A stretch of 64,000 nt of DNA, from assembly GCA_963855995.1 (NCBI GenBank), contig OY979725.1, positions 6,086,118-6,150,117 on the forward strand, read 5' to 3'. How positions within the stretch are numbered: position 1 is the stretch's first letter; the number at the start of each line of letters is the position of its first letter. A program made the translations under genes and the position numbers. Shown piece after piece: positions 10,338-23,232 of this stretch. Under the pieces are notes generated by a model. The model did not search any database, was not told the origin of the DNA, and was given only the letters and a program-made list of their open reading frames with translations. Origin of the DNA: Muricea muricata (Eukaryota; Cnidaria; Anthozoa; Malacalcyonacea; Plexauridae).

Positions 10338-11949
10338 ATCAAAATCGCGTTTTAAGCGTTCTAGAAGCGATTTGAGCGTAAAAACATATTCAAATCACGA
10401 ACTAAAAATTACCGTCTTAAATCGATCACGGCGACGTTTTAGAGCTTAAAATGGTGTTTTCAGTGCTAAAGTGAACGAGTTGAGCGCAATAATCTACTGC
10501 AATCACGGACCTAAAAGAGACCTTCTAAATGGAAATTGCAGAACTTAGCAAGTCGGGAATCATGTTTTCGGCGCTAAAACCATCGAGATGAGCGAAATAG
10601 CATGTTGAAATGAGAAACCTATAACTTGATTGTAAACTGAAAAGAAACGATCTTAGAACCATCAAAATCGCGTTTTAAGCGTTCTAGAAGCGATTTGAGC
10701 GTAAAAACGTGTTCAAATCACGAACTAAAAATTACCGTCTTAAATCGATCACGGCGACGTTTTAGAGCTTAAAATGGTGTATTTCAGTGCTAAAGTGAAC
10801 GAGTTGAGCGCAATGATGTACTGCAATCACGGACCTAAAAGAGACCTTCTAAATGGAAATTGCAGAACTTAGCAAGTCGGGAATCATGTTTTCGGCGCTA
10901 AAACCATCGAGATGAGCGAAATAACATGTTGAAATGAGAAACCTATAACTTGCTTGTAAACTGAAAAGAAAGGATCTTAGAACCATCAAAATCGCGTTTT
11001 AAGCGTTCTAGAAGCGATTTGAGCGTAAAAACATGTTTAAATCACGAACTAAAAATTACCGTCTTAAATGGATCACGGCGACGTTTTAGAGCTTAAAATG
11101 GTGTTTTCAGTGCTAAAGTGAACGAGTTGAGCGCAATGATGTACTGCATTCACGGACCTAAAAGAGACCTTCTAAATGGAAATTGCCGAACTTAGCAAGT
11201 CGGGAATCATGTTTTCGGCGCTCAACCTATCGAGATGAGCGAAATAACATGTTGAAATTAGAAACCTATAACTTCCTTGTAAATTTAAAAAAACGATCTT
11301 AGAACCATCAAAATCGCGTTTAAGCGTTCTAGAAGCGATTTGAGCGTAAAAACATGCTCAAATCACGAACTAAAAATTGCCGTCGTAAATCGATCACGGA
11401 GACGTTTTAGAGCTTAAAATGGTGTTTTAAGTGCTAAAGTGAACGAGTTGAGCGCAATGATGTACTGCAATCACGGACCTAAAAGAGACCTTCTAAATGG
11501 AAATTGCAGAACTTAGTAAATCGGGAATCATGTTTTCGGTGCTCACACCATCGAGATGAGCGAAATAACATGTTGAAATGAGAAACCTATAACTTGCTTG
11601 TAAACTAAAAAAACGATCTTAGAACCATCAAAATCGCGTTTTAAGCGTTGTAGAAGCGATTTGAGCGTAAAAACATGCTCAAGTCACGAACTAAAAATTG
11701 CCGTCCTAAATCAATCACAGCGACGTTTTAAAGCTTAAAATGGTGTTTTCAGTGTCAAAGTGAACGAGTTGAGCGCAATGATGTACTCCAATCACGGACC
11801 TAAAAGAGACCTTCTAAATGGAAATTGCAGAACTTAGCAAGTCGAGAATCATGTTTTCGGCGCTCAAACCATCGAGATGAGCGAAATAACATGTTGAAAT
11901 GAGAAACCTATAACTTGCTTGTAAACTGAAAAGAAACGATCTTAAAACC
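10338..11949 (+). repeat. Rearranged HOR segment f-g/q-r-s-t (five monomers)
   Basis: Monomers start at 10338, 10661, 10985, 11307 and 11627. The second is a g/q chimera. It is followed by type r (ATGTTTAAATC, AAATGGATC), then s (CCGTCGTAAAT, CTTAGTAAATC) and t (GCGTTGTAG, GTGTCAAAG, GTCGAGAATC). The t monomer here ends with CTGAAAAG and CTTAAAACC instead of its usual CGGAAAAG tail. Confidence 0.82.
10661..10984 (+). repeat. Chimeric monomer g/q
   Basis: The front is type g (GTGTATTTCAG, GGCGCTAAAACC). The tail is type q (CTGAAAAGAAAGG), and the next monomer is r, the normal successor of q. The switch lies in the last ~90 bases. It removes h through q from the 14-mer order. Confidence 0.82.
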
Positions 11950-14208
11950 ATCAAAATCGCGTTTTAAGCGTTCTAGAAGCGATTTGAGCGTAAAAACATA
12001 TTCAAATCACGAACTAAAAATAACCGTCTTAAATCGATCACGGCGACGTTTTAGAGCTTAAAATGGTGTTTTCAGTGCTAAAGTGAACGAGTTGAGCGCA
12101 ATAATCTACTGCAATCACGGACCTAAAAGAGACCTTCTAAATGGAAATTGCAGAACTTAGCAAGTCGGGAATCATGTTTTCGGCGCTAAAACCATCGAGA
12201 TGAGCGAAATAGCATGTTGAAATGAGAAACCTATAACTTGATTGTAAACTGAAAAGAAACGATCTTAGAACCATCAAAATCGCGTTTTAAGCGTTCTAGA
12301 AGCGATTTGAGCGTAAAAACATGCTCAAATCACGAACTAAAAATTACCGTCTTAAATCGATCACGGCGACGTTTTAGAGCTTAAAATGGAGTTTTCGGTG
12401 CTAAAGTGAACGAGTTGAGCGCAATGATGTACTGCAATCACGGACCTAAAAGAGACCTTCTAAATGGAAATTGCAGAACTTAGCAAGTCGGGAATCATGT
12501 TTTCGGCGCTCAAACCATCGAGATGAGCGAAATAACATGTTGAAATGAGAAACCTATAACTTGCTTGTAAACTGAAAAGAAACGATCTTAGAACAATCAA
12601 AAGCGCGTTTTAAGCGTTCTAGAAGCGATTTGAGCGTAAAAACATGTTCAAATCACGAACTAAAAATTACCGTCTTAAATCGATCACGGCGACGTTTTAG
12701 AGCTTAAAATGGTGTTTTCAGTGCTAAAGTGAACGAGTTGAGCGCAATAATGTACTCCAATCACGGACCTAAAAGAGACCTTCTAAATGGAAATTGCAGA
12801 ACTTAGCAAGTCGGGAATCATGTTTTCGGCGCTCAAACCATCGAGATGAGCGAAATAACATGTTGAAATGAGAAACCTATAACTTGCTTGTAAACTAAAA
12901 AGAAACGATCTTAGAACCATCAAAATCGCGTTTTAAGCGTTTTAGAAGCGAGTTGAGCGTAAAACATGCTCAAATCACAAACTAAAAATTGCCGTCCTAA
13001 ATCGATCACGGCGACGTTTTAGAGCTTAAAATGGTGTTTTCAGTGCAAAAGTGAACGAGTTGAGCGCAATGATGTACTGCAATCACGGACCTAAAAGAGA
13101 CCTTCTAAATGGAAATTGCCGAACTTAGCAAGTCGGGAATCATGTTTTCGGCGCTCAAACCATCGAGATGAGCGAAATAACATGTTGAAATGAGAAACCT
13201 ATAACTTGCTTGTAAACTAAAAAGAAACGATCTTAGAACCATCAAAATCGCGTTTTCAACGTTCTAGAAGCGATTTGAGCGTAAAAACATGCTCAAATCA
13301 CGAACAAAAAATATCCGTCCTAAATCGATCACGGCGACGTTTAAGAGCTTAAAATGATGTTTTCAGTGCTAAAGTGAACGAGTTGAGCGCAATGATGTAC
13401 TGCAATCACGGACCTAAAAGAGACCTTCTAAATGGAAATTGTAGAACTTAGCAAATCGGGAATCATGTTTTCGGTGCTCACACCATCGAGATGAGCGAAA
13501 TAACATGTTGAAATGAGAAACCTATAACTTGCTTGTAGACTAGAGAGAAACGATCTTAGAACCATCAAAATCGCGTTTTAAGCGTTTTAGAAGCGAGTTG
13601 AGCGTAAAACATGCTCAAATCACAAACTAAAAATTGCCGTCCTAAATCGATCACGGCGACGTTTTAGAGCTTAAAATGGTGTTTTCAGTGCTAAAGTGAA
13701 CGAGTTGAGCGCAATGATGTACTGCAATCACGGACCTAAAAGAGACCTTCTAAATGGAAATTGCCGAACTTAGCAAGTCGGGAATCATGTTTTCGGCGCT
13801 CAAACCATCGAGATGAGCGAAATAACATGTTGAAATGAGAAACCTATAACTTGCTTGTAAACTAAAAAGAAACGATCTTAGAACCATCAAAATCGCGTTT
13901 TCAACGTTCTAGAAGCGATTTGAGCGTAAAAACATGCTCAAATCACGAACAAAAAATATCCGTCCTAAATCGATCACGGCGACGTTTAAGAGCTTAAAAT
14001 GATGTTTTCAGTGCTAAAGTGAACGAGTTGAGCGCAATGATGTACTGCAATCACGGACCTAAAAGAGACCTTCTAAATGGAAATTGTAGAACTTAGCAAA
14101 TCGGGAATCATGTTTTCGGTGCTCACACCATCGAGATGAGCGAAATAACATGTTGAAATGAGAAACCTATAACTTGCTTGTAAACTAAAAAGAAACGATC
14201 TTAGAACC
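11950..14208 (+). repeat. HOR segment f-j-k-l-m-l-m with local l-m duplication
   Basis: Monomers start at 11950, 12273, 12596, 12919, 13241, 13564 and 13886. The pair l-m (GCGAGTTGAG, then TTTTCAACG with AAAAAATATCCG) is present twice in tandem; TTTTCAACG recurs 645 bp apart at 13253 and 13898. The second m has a tail CTAAAAAGAAACG instead of the type-m tail GTAGACTAGAGAG, so it is itself a junction product. Confidence 0.85.
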
Positions 14209-15821
14209 ATCAAAATCGCGTTTTAAGCGTTCTAGAAGCGATTTGAGCGTAAAAACATGCTCAAATCACGAACTAAAAATTGCCGTCCTAAATCGATCAC
14301 GGCGACGTGTAAGAGCTTAAAATGGTGTTTTCAGTGCTAAAGTGAACGAGTTGAGCGCAATGATGTACTGCAATCACGGACCTAAAAGAGATCTTCTAAA
14401 TGGAAATTGCAGAACTTAGCTAGTCGGGAATCATGTTTTCGGCGCTCAAACCATCGAGATGAGCGAAATAACATGTTGAAATGAGAAACCTATAACTTGC
14501 TTGTAAACTGAAAAGAAACGATCTTAAAACCATCAAAATCGCGTTTTAAGCGTTCTAGAAGCGATTTGAGCGTAAAAACATATTCAAATCACGAACTAAA
14601 AATTACCGTCTTAAATCGATCACGGCGACGTTTTAGAGCTTAAAATGGTGTTTTCAGTGCTAAAGTGAACGAGTTGAGCGCAATAATCTACTGCAATCAC
14701 GGACCTAAAAGAGACCTTCTAAATGGAAATTGCAGAACTTAGCAAGTCGGGAATCATGTTTTCGGCGCTAAAACCATCGAGATGAGCGAAATAGCATGTT
14801 GAAATGAGAAACCTATAACTTGATTGTAAACTGAAAAGAAACGATCTTAGAACCATCAAAATCGCGTTTTAAGCGTTCTAGAAGCGATTTGAGCGTAAAA
14901 ACATGCTCAAATCACGAACTAAAAATTACCGTCTTAAATCGATCACGGCGACGTTTTAGAGCTTAAAATGGAGTTTTCGGTGCTAAAGTGAACGAGTTGA
15001 GCGCAATGATGTACTGCAATCACGGACCTAAAAGAGACCTTCTAAATGGAAATTGCAGAACTTAGCAAGTCGGGAATCATGTTTTCGGCGCTCAAACCAT
15101 CGAGATGAGCGAAATAACATGTTGAAATGAGAAACCTATAACTTGCTTGTAAACTGAAAAGAAACGATCTTAGAACAATCAAAAGCGCGTTTTAAGCGTT
15201 CTAGAAGCGATTTGAGCGTAAAAACATGTTCAAATCACGAACTAAAAATTACCGTCTTAAATCGATCACGGCGACGTTTTAGAGCTTAAAATGGTGTTTT
15301 CAGTGCTAAAGTGAACGAGTTGAGCGCAATAATGTACTCCAATCACGGACCTAAAAGAGACCTTCTAAATGGAAATTGCAGAACTTAGCAAGTCGGGAAT
15401 CATGTTTTCGGCGCTCAAACCATCGAGATGAGCGAAATAACATATTGAAATGAGAAACCTATAACTTGCTTGTAAATTAAAAAAAACGATCTTAGAACCA
15501 TCAAAATCGCGTTTTAAGCATTTTAGAAGCGAGTTGAGCGTAAAACATGCTCAAATCACAAACTAAAAATTGCCGTCCTAAATCGATCACGGCGACGTTT
15601 TAGAGCTTAAAATGGTGTTTTCAGTGCTAAAGTGAACGAGTTGAGCGCAATGATGTACTGCAATCACGGACCTAAAAGAGACCTTCTAAATGGAAATTGC
15701 CGAACTTAGCAAGTCGGGAATCATGTTTTCGGCGCTCAAACCATCGAGATGAGCGAAATAACATGTTGAAATGAGAAACCTATAACTTGATTGTAAACTA
15801 AAAAGAAACGATCTTAGAACC
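14209..15821 (+). repeat. HOR segment i-f-j-k-l
   Basis: Five monomers starting at 14209, 14532, 14855, 15178 and 15500. Type i has GACGTGTAAGAG and ACTTAGCTAG. The last monomer is type l by body but ends CTTGATTGTAAACTAAAAAG. Its CTTGATTG is otherwise typical of f and n, which normally precede j or o. Confidence 0.82.
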
Positions 15822-18800
15822 ATCAAAATCGCGTTTTAAGCGTTCTAGAAGCGATTTGAGCGTAAAAACATGCTCAAATCACGAACTAAAAATTACCGTC
15901 TTAAATCGATCACGGCGACGTTTTAGAGCTTAAAATGGAGTTTTCGGTGCTAAAGTGAACGAGTTGAGCGCAATGATGTACTGCAATCACGGACCTAAAA
16001 GAGACCTTCTAAATGGAAATTGCAGAACTTAGCAAGTCGGGAATCATGTTTTCGGCGCTCAAACCATCGAGATGAGCGAAATAACATGTTGAAATGAGAA
16101 ACCTATAACTTGCTTGTAAACTGAAAAGAAACGATCTTAGAACAATCAAAAGCGCGTTTTAAGCGTTCTAGAAGCGATTTGAGCGTAAAAACATGTTCAA
16201 ATCACGAACTAAAAATTACCGTCTTTAAATCGATCACGGCGACGTTTTAGAGCTTAAAATGGTGTTTTCAGTGCTAAAGTGAACGAGTTGAGCGCAATAA
16301 TGTACTCCAATCACGGACCTAAAAGAGACCTTCTAAATGGAAATTGCAGAACTTAGCAAGTTGGGAATCATGTTTTCGGCGCTCAAACCATCGAGATGAG
16401 CGAAATAACATATTGAAATGAGAAACCTATAACTTGCTTGTAAATTAAAAAAAACGATCTTAGAACCATCAAAATCGCGTTTTAAGCATTTTAGAAGCGA
16501 GTTGAGCGTAAAACATGCTCAAATCACAAACTAAAAATTGCCGTCCTAAATCGATCACGGCGACGTTTTAGAGCTTAAAATGGTGTTTTCAGTGCTAAAG
16601 TGAACGAGTTGAGCGCAATGATGTACTGCAATCACGGACCTAAAAGAGACCTTCTAAATGGAAATTGCCGAACTTAGCAAGTCGGGAATCATGTTTTCGG
16701 CGCTCAAACCATCGAGATGAGCGAAATAACATGTTGAAATGAGAAACCTATAACTTGCTTGTAAACTAAAAAGAAACGATCTTAGAACCATCAAAATCGC
16801 GTTTTCAACGTTCTAGAAGCGATTTGAGCGTAAAAACATGCTCAAATCACGAACAAAAAATATCCGTCCTAAATCGATCACGGCGACGTTTAAGAGCTTA
16901 AAATGATGTTTTCAGTGCTAAAGTGAACGAGTTGAGCGCAATGATGTACTGCAATCACGGACCTAAAAGAGACCTTCTAAATGGAAATTGTAGAACTTAG
17001 CAAATCGGGAATCATGTTTTCGGTGCTCACACCATCGAGATGAGCGAAATAACATGTTGAAATGAGAAACCTATAACTTGCTTGTAGACTAGAGAGAAAC
17101 GATCTTAGAACCATCAAAATCGCGTTTTAAACGTTCTAGAAGCGATTTGAGCGTAAAAACATGCTCAAATCACGAACTAAAAATTACCGTCTTAAATCGA
17201 TCACGGCGACGTTTTAGAGCTTAAAATGGTGTTTTCAGTGCTAAAGTGAACGAGTTGAGCGCAATGATGTACTGCATTCACGGACCTAAAAGAGACCTTC
17301 TAAATGGAAATTGCAGAACTTAGCAAGTCGGGAATCATGTTTTCGGCGCTAAAACCATCGAGATGAGCGAAATAGCATGTTGAAATGAGAAACCTATAAC
17401 TTGATTGTAAACTGAAAAGAAACGATCTTAGAACCATCAAAATCGCGTTTTAAGCGTTCTAGAAGCGATTTGAGCGTAAAAACATGCTCAAATCACGAAC
17501 TAAAAATTACCGTCTTAAATCGATCACGGCGACGTTTTAGAGCTTAAAATGGTGTTTTCAGTGCTAAAGTGAACGAGTTGAGCGCAATGATGTACTGCAT
17601 TCACGGACCTAAAAGAGACCTTCTAAATGGAAATTGCCGAACTTAGCAAGTCGGGAATCATGTTTTCGGCGCTCAACCTATCGAGATGAGCGAAATAACA
17701 TGTTGAAATGAGAAACCTATAACTTCCTTGTAAATTAAAAAAAACGATCTTAGAACCATCAAAATCGCGTTTAAGCGTTCTAGAAGCGATTTGAGCGTAA
17801 AAACATGCTCAAATCACGAACTAAAAATTGCCGTCCTAAATCGATCACGGCGACGTTTTAGAGCTTAAAATGGTGTTTTAAGTGCTAAAGTGAACGAGTT
17901 GAGCGCAATGATGTACTGCAATCACGGACCTAAAAGAGACCTTCTAAATGGAAATTGCAGAACTTAGCAAATCGGGAATCATGTTTTCGGTGCTCACACC
18001 ATCGAGATGAGCGAAATAACATGTTGAAATGAGAAACCTATAACTTGCTTCTAAACTAAAAAAAACGATCTTAGAACCATCAAAATCGCGTTTTAAGCGT
18101 TCTAGAAGCGATTTGAGCGTAAAAACATGCTCAAGTCACGAACTAAAAATTGCCGTCCTAAATCAATCACAGCGACGTTTTAAAGCTTAAAATGGTGTTT
18201 TCAGTGTTAAAGTGAACGAGTTGAGCGAAATGATGTACTCCAATCACGGACCTAAAAGAACCTTCTAAATGGAAATTGCAGAACTTAGCAAGTCGGGAAT
18301 CATGTTTTCGGCGCTCAAACCATCGAGATGAGCGAAATAACATGTTGAAATGAGAAACCTATAACTTGCTTGTAAACTGAAAAGAAAGGATCTTAGAACC
18401 ATCAAAATCGCGTTTTAAGCGTTCTAGAAGCGATTTGAGCGTAAAAACATGTTTAAATCACGAACTAAAAATTACCGTCTTAAATGGATCACGGCGACGT
18501 TTTAGAGCTTAAAATGGTGTTTTCAGTGCTAAAGTGAACGAGTTGAGCGCAATGATGTACTGCATTCACGGACCTAAAAGAGACCTTCTAAATGGAAATT
18601 GCCGAACTTAGCAAGTCGGGAATCATGTTTTCGGCGCTCAACCTATCGAGATGAGCGAAATAACATGTTGAAATTAGAAACCTATAACTTCCTTGTAAAT
18701 TTAAAAAAACGATCTTAGAACCATCAAAATCGCGTTTAAGCGTTCTAGAAACGATTTGAGCGTAAAAACATGCTCAAATCACGAACTAAAAATTGCCGTC

Positions 18801-19688
18801 GTAAATCGATCACGGCGACGTTTTAGAGCTTAAAATGGTGTTTTAAGTGCTAAAGTGAACGAGTTGAGCGCAATGATGTACTGCAATCACGGACCTAAAA
18901 GAGACCTTCTAAATGGAAATTGCAGAACTTAGTAAATCGGGAATCATGTTTTCGGTGCTCACACCATCGAGATGAGCGAAATAACATGTTGAAATGAGAA
19001 ACCTATAACTTGCTTGTAAACTAAAAAAACGATCTTAGAACCATCAAAATCGCGTTTTAAGCGTTGTAGAAGCGATTTGAGCGTAAAAACATGCTCAAGT
19101 CACGAACTAAAAATTGCCGTCCTAAATCAATCACAGCGACGTTTTAAAGCTTAAAATGGTGTTTTCAGTGTCAAAGTGAACGAGTTGAGCGCAATGATGT
19201 ACTCCAATCACGGACCTAAAAGAGACCTTCTAAATGGAAATTGCAGAACTTAGCAAGTCGAGAATCATGTTTTCGGCGCTCAAACCATCGAGATGAGCGA
19301 AATAACATGTTGAAATGAGAAACCTATAACTTGCTTGTAAACGGAAAGGAAACGATCTTAGAACCATCAAAATCGCGTTTTAAGCGTTCTAGAAGCGATT
19401 TGAGCGTAAACACATGCTCAAATCACGAACTGAAAATTACCGTCTTAAATCGATCAGGGCAACGTTTTAGAGCTGAAAATGGTGTTTTCAGTGCTAAAGT
19501 GAACGAGTTTAGCGCAATGATGTACTGCAATCACGGACCTAAAAGAGATCTTCTAAATGGAAATTGCAGAACTTAGCTAGTCGGGAATCATGTTTTCGGC
19601 GCTCAAACCATCGAGATGAGCGAAATAACATGTTGAAATGAGAAACCTATAACTTGCTTGTAAACTGAAAAGAAACGATCTTAAAACC
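15822..19688 (+). repeat. 12-mer HOR j-k-l-m-n-o-p-q-r-s-t-u (family A)
   Basis: Monomers start at 15822, 16145, 16468, 16790, 17113, 17436, 17758, 18079, 18401, 18723, 19043 and 19366. This is the longest ordered run of the second half of family A in the left part of the window. The last monomer (19366) starts as type u (TAAACACATGC, CAGGGCAACG, GTTTAGCG) and finishes as type i (AGAGATC, ACTTAGCTAG). Confidence 0.87.
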
Positions 19689-22600
19689 ATCAAAATCGCG
19701 TTTTAAGCGTTCTAGAAGCGATTTGAGCGTAAAAACATATTCAAATCACGAACTAAAAATAACCGTCTTAAATCGATCACGGCGACGTTTTAGAGCTTAA
19801 AATGGTGTTTTCAGTGCTAAAGTGAACGAGTTGAGCGCAATAATCTACTGCAATCACGGACCTAAAAGAGACCTTCTAAATGGAAATTGCAGAACTTAGC
19901 AAGTCGGGAATCATGTTTTCGGCGCTAAAACCATCGAGATGAGCGAAATAGCATGTTGAAATGAGAAACCTATAACTTGATTGTAAACTGAAAAGAAACG
20001 ATCTTAGAACCATCAAAATCGCGTTTTAAGCGTTCTAGAAGCGATTTGAGCGTAAAAACATGCTCAAATCACGAACTAAAAATTACCGTCTTAAATCGAT
20101 CACGGCGACGTTTTAGAGCTTAAAATGGAGTTTTCGGTGCTAAAGTGAACGAGTTGAGCGCAATGATGTACTGCAATCACGGACCTAAAAGAGACCTTCT
20201 AAATGGAAATTGCAGAACTTAGCAAGTCGGGAATCATGTTTTCGGCGCTCAAACCATCGAGATGAGCGAAATAACATGTTGAAATGAGAAACCTATAACT
20301 TGCTTGTAAACTGAAAAGAAACGATCTTAGAACAATCAAAAGCGCGTTTTAAGCGTTCTAGAAGCGATTTGAGCGTGAAAACATGTTCAAATCACGAACT
20401 AAAAATTACCGTCTTAAATCGATCACGGCGACGTTTTAGAGCTTAAAATGGTGTTTTCAGTGCTAAAGTGAACGAGTTGAGCGCAATAATGTACTCCAAT
20501 CACGGACCTAAAAGAGACCTTCTAAATGGAAATTGCAGAACTTAGCAAGTCGGGAATCATGTTTTCGGCGCTCAAACCATCGAGATGAGCGAAATAACAT
20601 ATTGAAATGAGAAACCTATAACTTGCTTGTAAATTAAAAAAAACGATCTTAGAACCATCAAAATCGCGTTTTAAGCGTTTTAGAAGCGAGTTGAGCGTAA
20701 AACATGCTCAAATCACAAACTAAAAATTGCCGTCCTAAATCGATCACGGCGACGTTTTAGAGCTTAAAATGGTGTTTTCAGTGCTAAAGTGAACGAGTTG
20801 AGCGCAATGATGTACTGCAATCACGGACCTAAAAGAGACCTTCTAAATGGAAATTGCCGAACTTAGCAAGTCGGGAATCATGTTTTCGGCGCTCAAACCA
20901 TCGAGATGAGCGAAATAACATGTTGAAATGAGAAACCTATAACTTGCTTGTAAACTAAAAAGAAACGATCTTAGAACCATCAAAATCGCGTTTTCAACGT
21001 TCTAGAAGCGATTTGAGCGTAAAAACATGCTCAAATCACGAACAAAAAATATCCGTCCTAAATCGATCACGGCGACGTTTAAGAGCTTAAAATGATGTTT
21101 TCAGTGCTAAAGTGAACGAGTTGAGCGCAATGATGTACTGCAATCACGGACCTAAAAGAGACCTTCTAAATGGAAATTGTAGAACTTAGCAAATCGGGAA
21201 TCATGTTTTCGGCGCTAAAACCATCGAGATGAGCGAAATAGCATGTTGAAATGAGAAACCTATAACTTGATTGTAAACTGAAAAGAAACGATCTTAGAAC
21301 CATCAAAATCGCGTTTTAAGCGTTCTAGAAGCGATTTGAGCGTAAAAACATGCTCAAATCACGAACTAAAAATTACCGTCTTAAATCGATCACGGCGACG
21401 TTTTAGAGCTTAAAATGGTGTTTTCAGTGCTAAAGTGAACGAGTTGAGCGCAATGATGTACTGCATTCACGGACCTAAAAGAGACCTTCTAAATGGAAAT
21501 TGCCGAACTTAGCAAGTCGGGAATCATGTTTTCGGCGCTCAACCTATCGAGATGAGCGAAATAACATGTTGAAATGAGAAACCTATAACTTCCTTGTAAA
21601 TTAAAAAAAACGATCTTAGAACCATCAAAATCGCGTTTAAGCGTTCTAGAAGCGATTTGAGCGTAAAAACATGCTCAAATCACGAACTAAAAATTGCCGT
21701 CCTAAATCGATCACGGCGACGTTTTAGAGCTTAAAATGGTGTTTTAAGTGCTAAAGTGAACGAGTTGAGCGCAATGATGTACTGCAATCACGGACCTAAA
21801 AGAGACCTTCTAAATGGAAATTGCAGAACTTAGCAAATCGGGAATCATGTTTTCGGTGCTCACACCATCGAGATGAGCGAAATAACATGTTGAAATGAGA
21901 AACCTATAACTTGCTTCTAAACTAAAAAAAACGATCTTAGAACCATCAAAATCGCGTTTTAAGCGTTCTAGAAGCGATTTGAGCGTAAAAACATGTTTAA
22001 ATCACGAACTAAAAATTACCGTCTTAAATGGATCACGGCGACGTTTTAGAGCTTAAAATGGTGTTTTCAGTGCTAAAGTGAACGAGTTGAGCGCAATGAT
22101 GTACTGCATTCACGGACCTAAAAGAGACCTTCTAAATGGAAATTGCCGAACTTAGCAAGTCGGGAATCATGTTTTCGGCGCTCAACCTATCGAGATGAGC
22201 GAAATAACATGTTGAAATTAGAAACCTATAACTTCCTTGTAAATTCAAAAAAACGATCTTAGAACCATCAAAATCGCGTTTAAGCGTTCTAGAAGCGATT
22301 TGAGCGTAAAAACATGCTCAAATCACGAACTAAAAATTGCCGTCGTAAATCGATCACGGCGACGTTTTAGAGCTTAAAATGGTGTTTTAAGTGCTAAAGT
22401 GAACGAGTTGAGCGCAATGATGTACTGCAATCACGGACCTAAAAGAGACCTTCTAAATGGAAATTGCAGAACTTAGTAAATCGGGAATCATGTTTTCGGT
22501 GCTCACACCATCGAGATGAGCGAAATAACATGTTGAAATGAGAAACCTATAACTTGCTTGTAAACTAAAAAAACGATCTTAGAACCATCAAAATCGCGTT

Positions 22601-23232
22601 TTAAGCGTTGTAGAAGCGATTTGAGCGTAAAAACATGCTCAAGTCACGAACTAAAAATTGCCGTCCTAAATCAATCACAGCGACGTTTTAAAGCTTAAAA
22701 TGGTGTTTTCAGTGTCAAAGTGAACGAGTTGAGCGCAATGATGTACTCCAATCACGGACCTAAAAGAGACCTTCTAAATGGAAATTGCAGAACTTAGCAA
22801 GTCGAGAATCATGTTTTCGGCGCTCAAACCATCGAGATGAGCGAAATAACATGTTGAAATGAGAAACCTATAACTTGCTTGTAAACGGAAAAGAAACGAT
22901 CTTAGAACCATCAAAATCGCGTTTTAAGCGTTCTAGAAGCGATTTGAGCGTAAACACATGCTCAAATCACGAACTAAAAATTACCGTCTTAAATCGATCA
23001 GGGCAACGTTTTAGAGCTGAAAATGGTGTTTTCAGTGCTAAAGTGAACGAGTTTAGCGCAATGATGTACTGCAATCACGGACCTAAAAGAGACCTTGTAA
23101 ATGGAAATTGCCGAACTTAGCAAGTCGGGAATCATGTTTTTAGTGCTCACACCATCGAGATGAGCGAAATAACATGTTGAAATGAGAAACCTATAACTTG
23201 CTTGTAAACTAAAAAGAAACGATCTTAGAACC
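19689..23232 (+). repeat. 11-mer HOR f-j-k-l-m/n-o-p-r-s-t-u (3544 bp)
   Basis: A shortened relative of the preceding block. Type u starts at 19366 and again at 22910, 3544 bp apart. An m/n chimera at 20979 replaces m plus n, and q is missing between p (21624) and r (21945). The terminal u monomer at 22910 ends with TTGCCG, TTTTTAGTGCTCACACC and CTAAAAAG, leading into the divergent v-z domain. Confidence 0.85.
20979..21301 (+). repeat. Chimeric monomer m/n
   Basis: Type m through TTTTCAACG, AAAAAATATCCG, TTGTAGAAC and CAAATCGGG. It then becomes type n from GGCGCTAAAACC, with AAATAGCATG and CTTGATTG. The switch lies within about 25 bases near 21,190-21,215. The next monomer is o, the normal successor of n. 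Confidence 0.87.

Noticed and set aside
19331-19576. 81-codon plus-strand ORF, also at 22875, 57135 and 61967
   Set aside because: It spans a t/u monomer junction and exists only because type u lacks a few stops. The peptide has no domain, signal or coding bias. Copies differ exactly as the satellite does.
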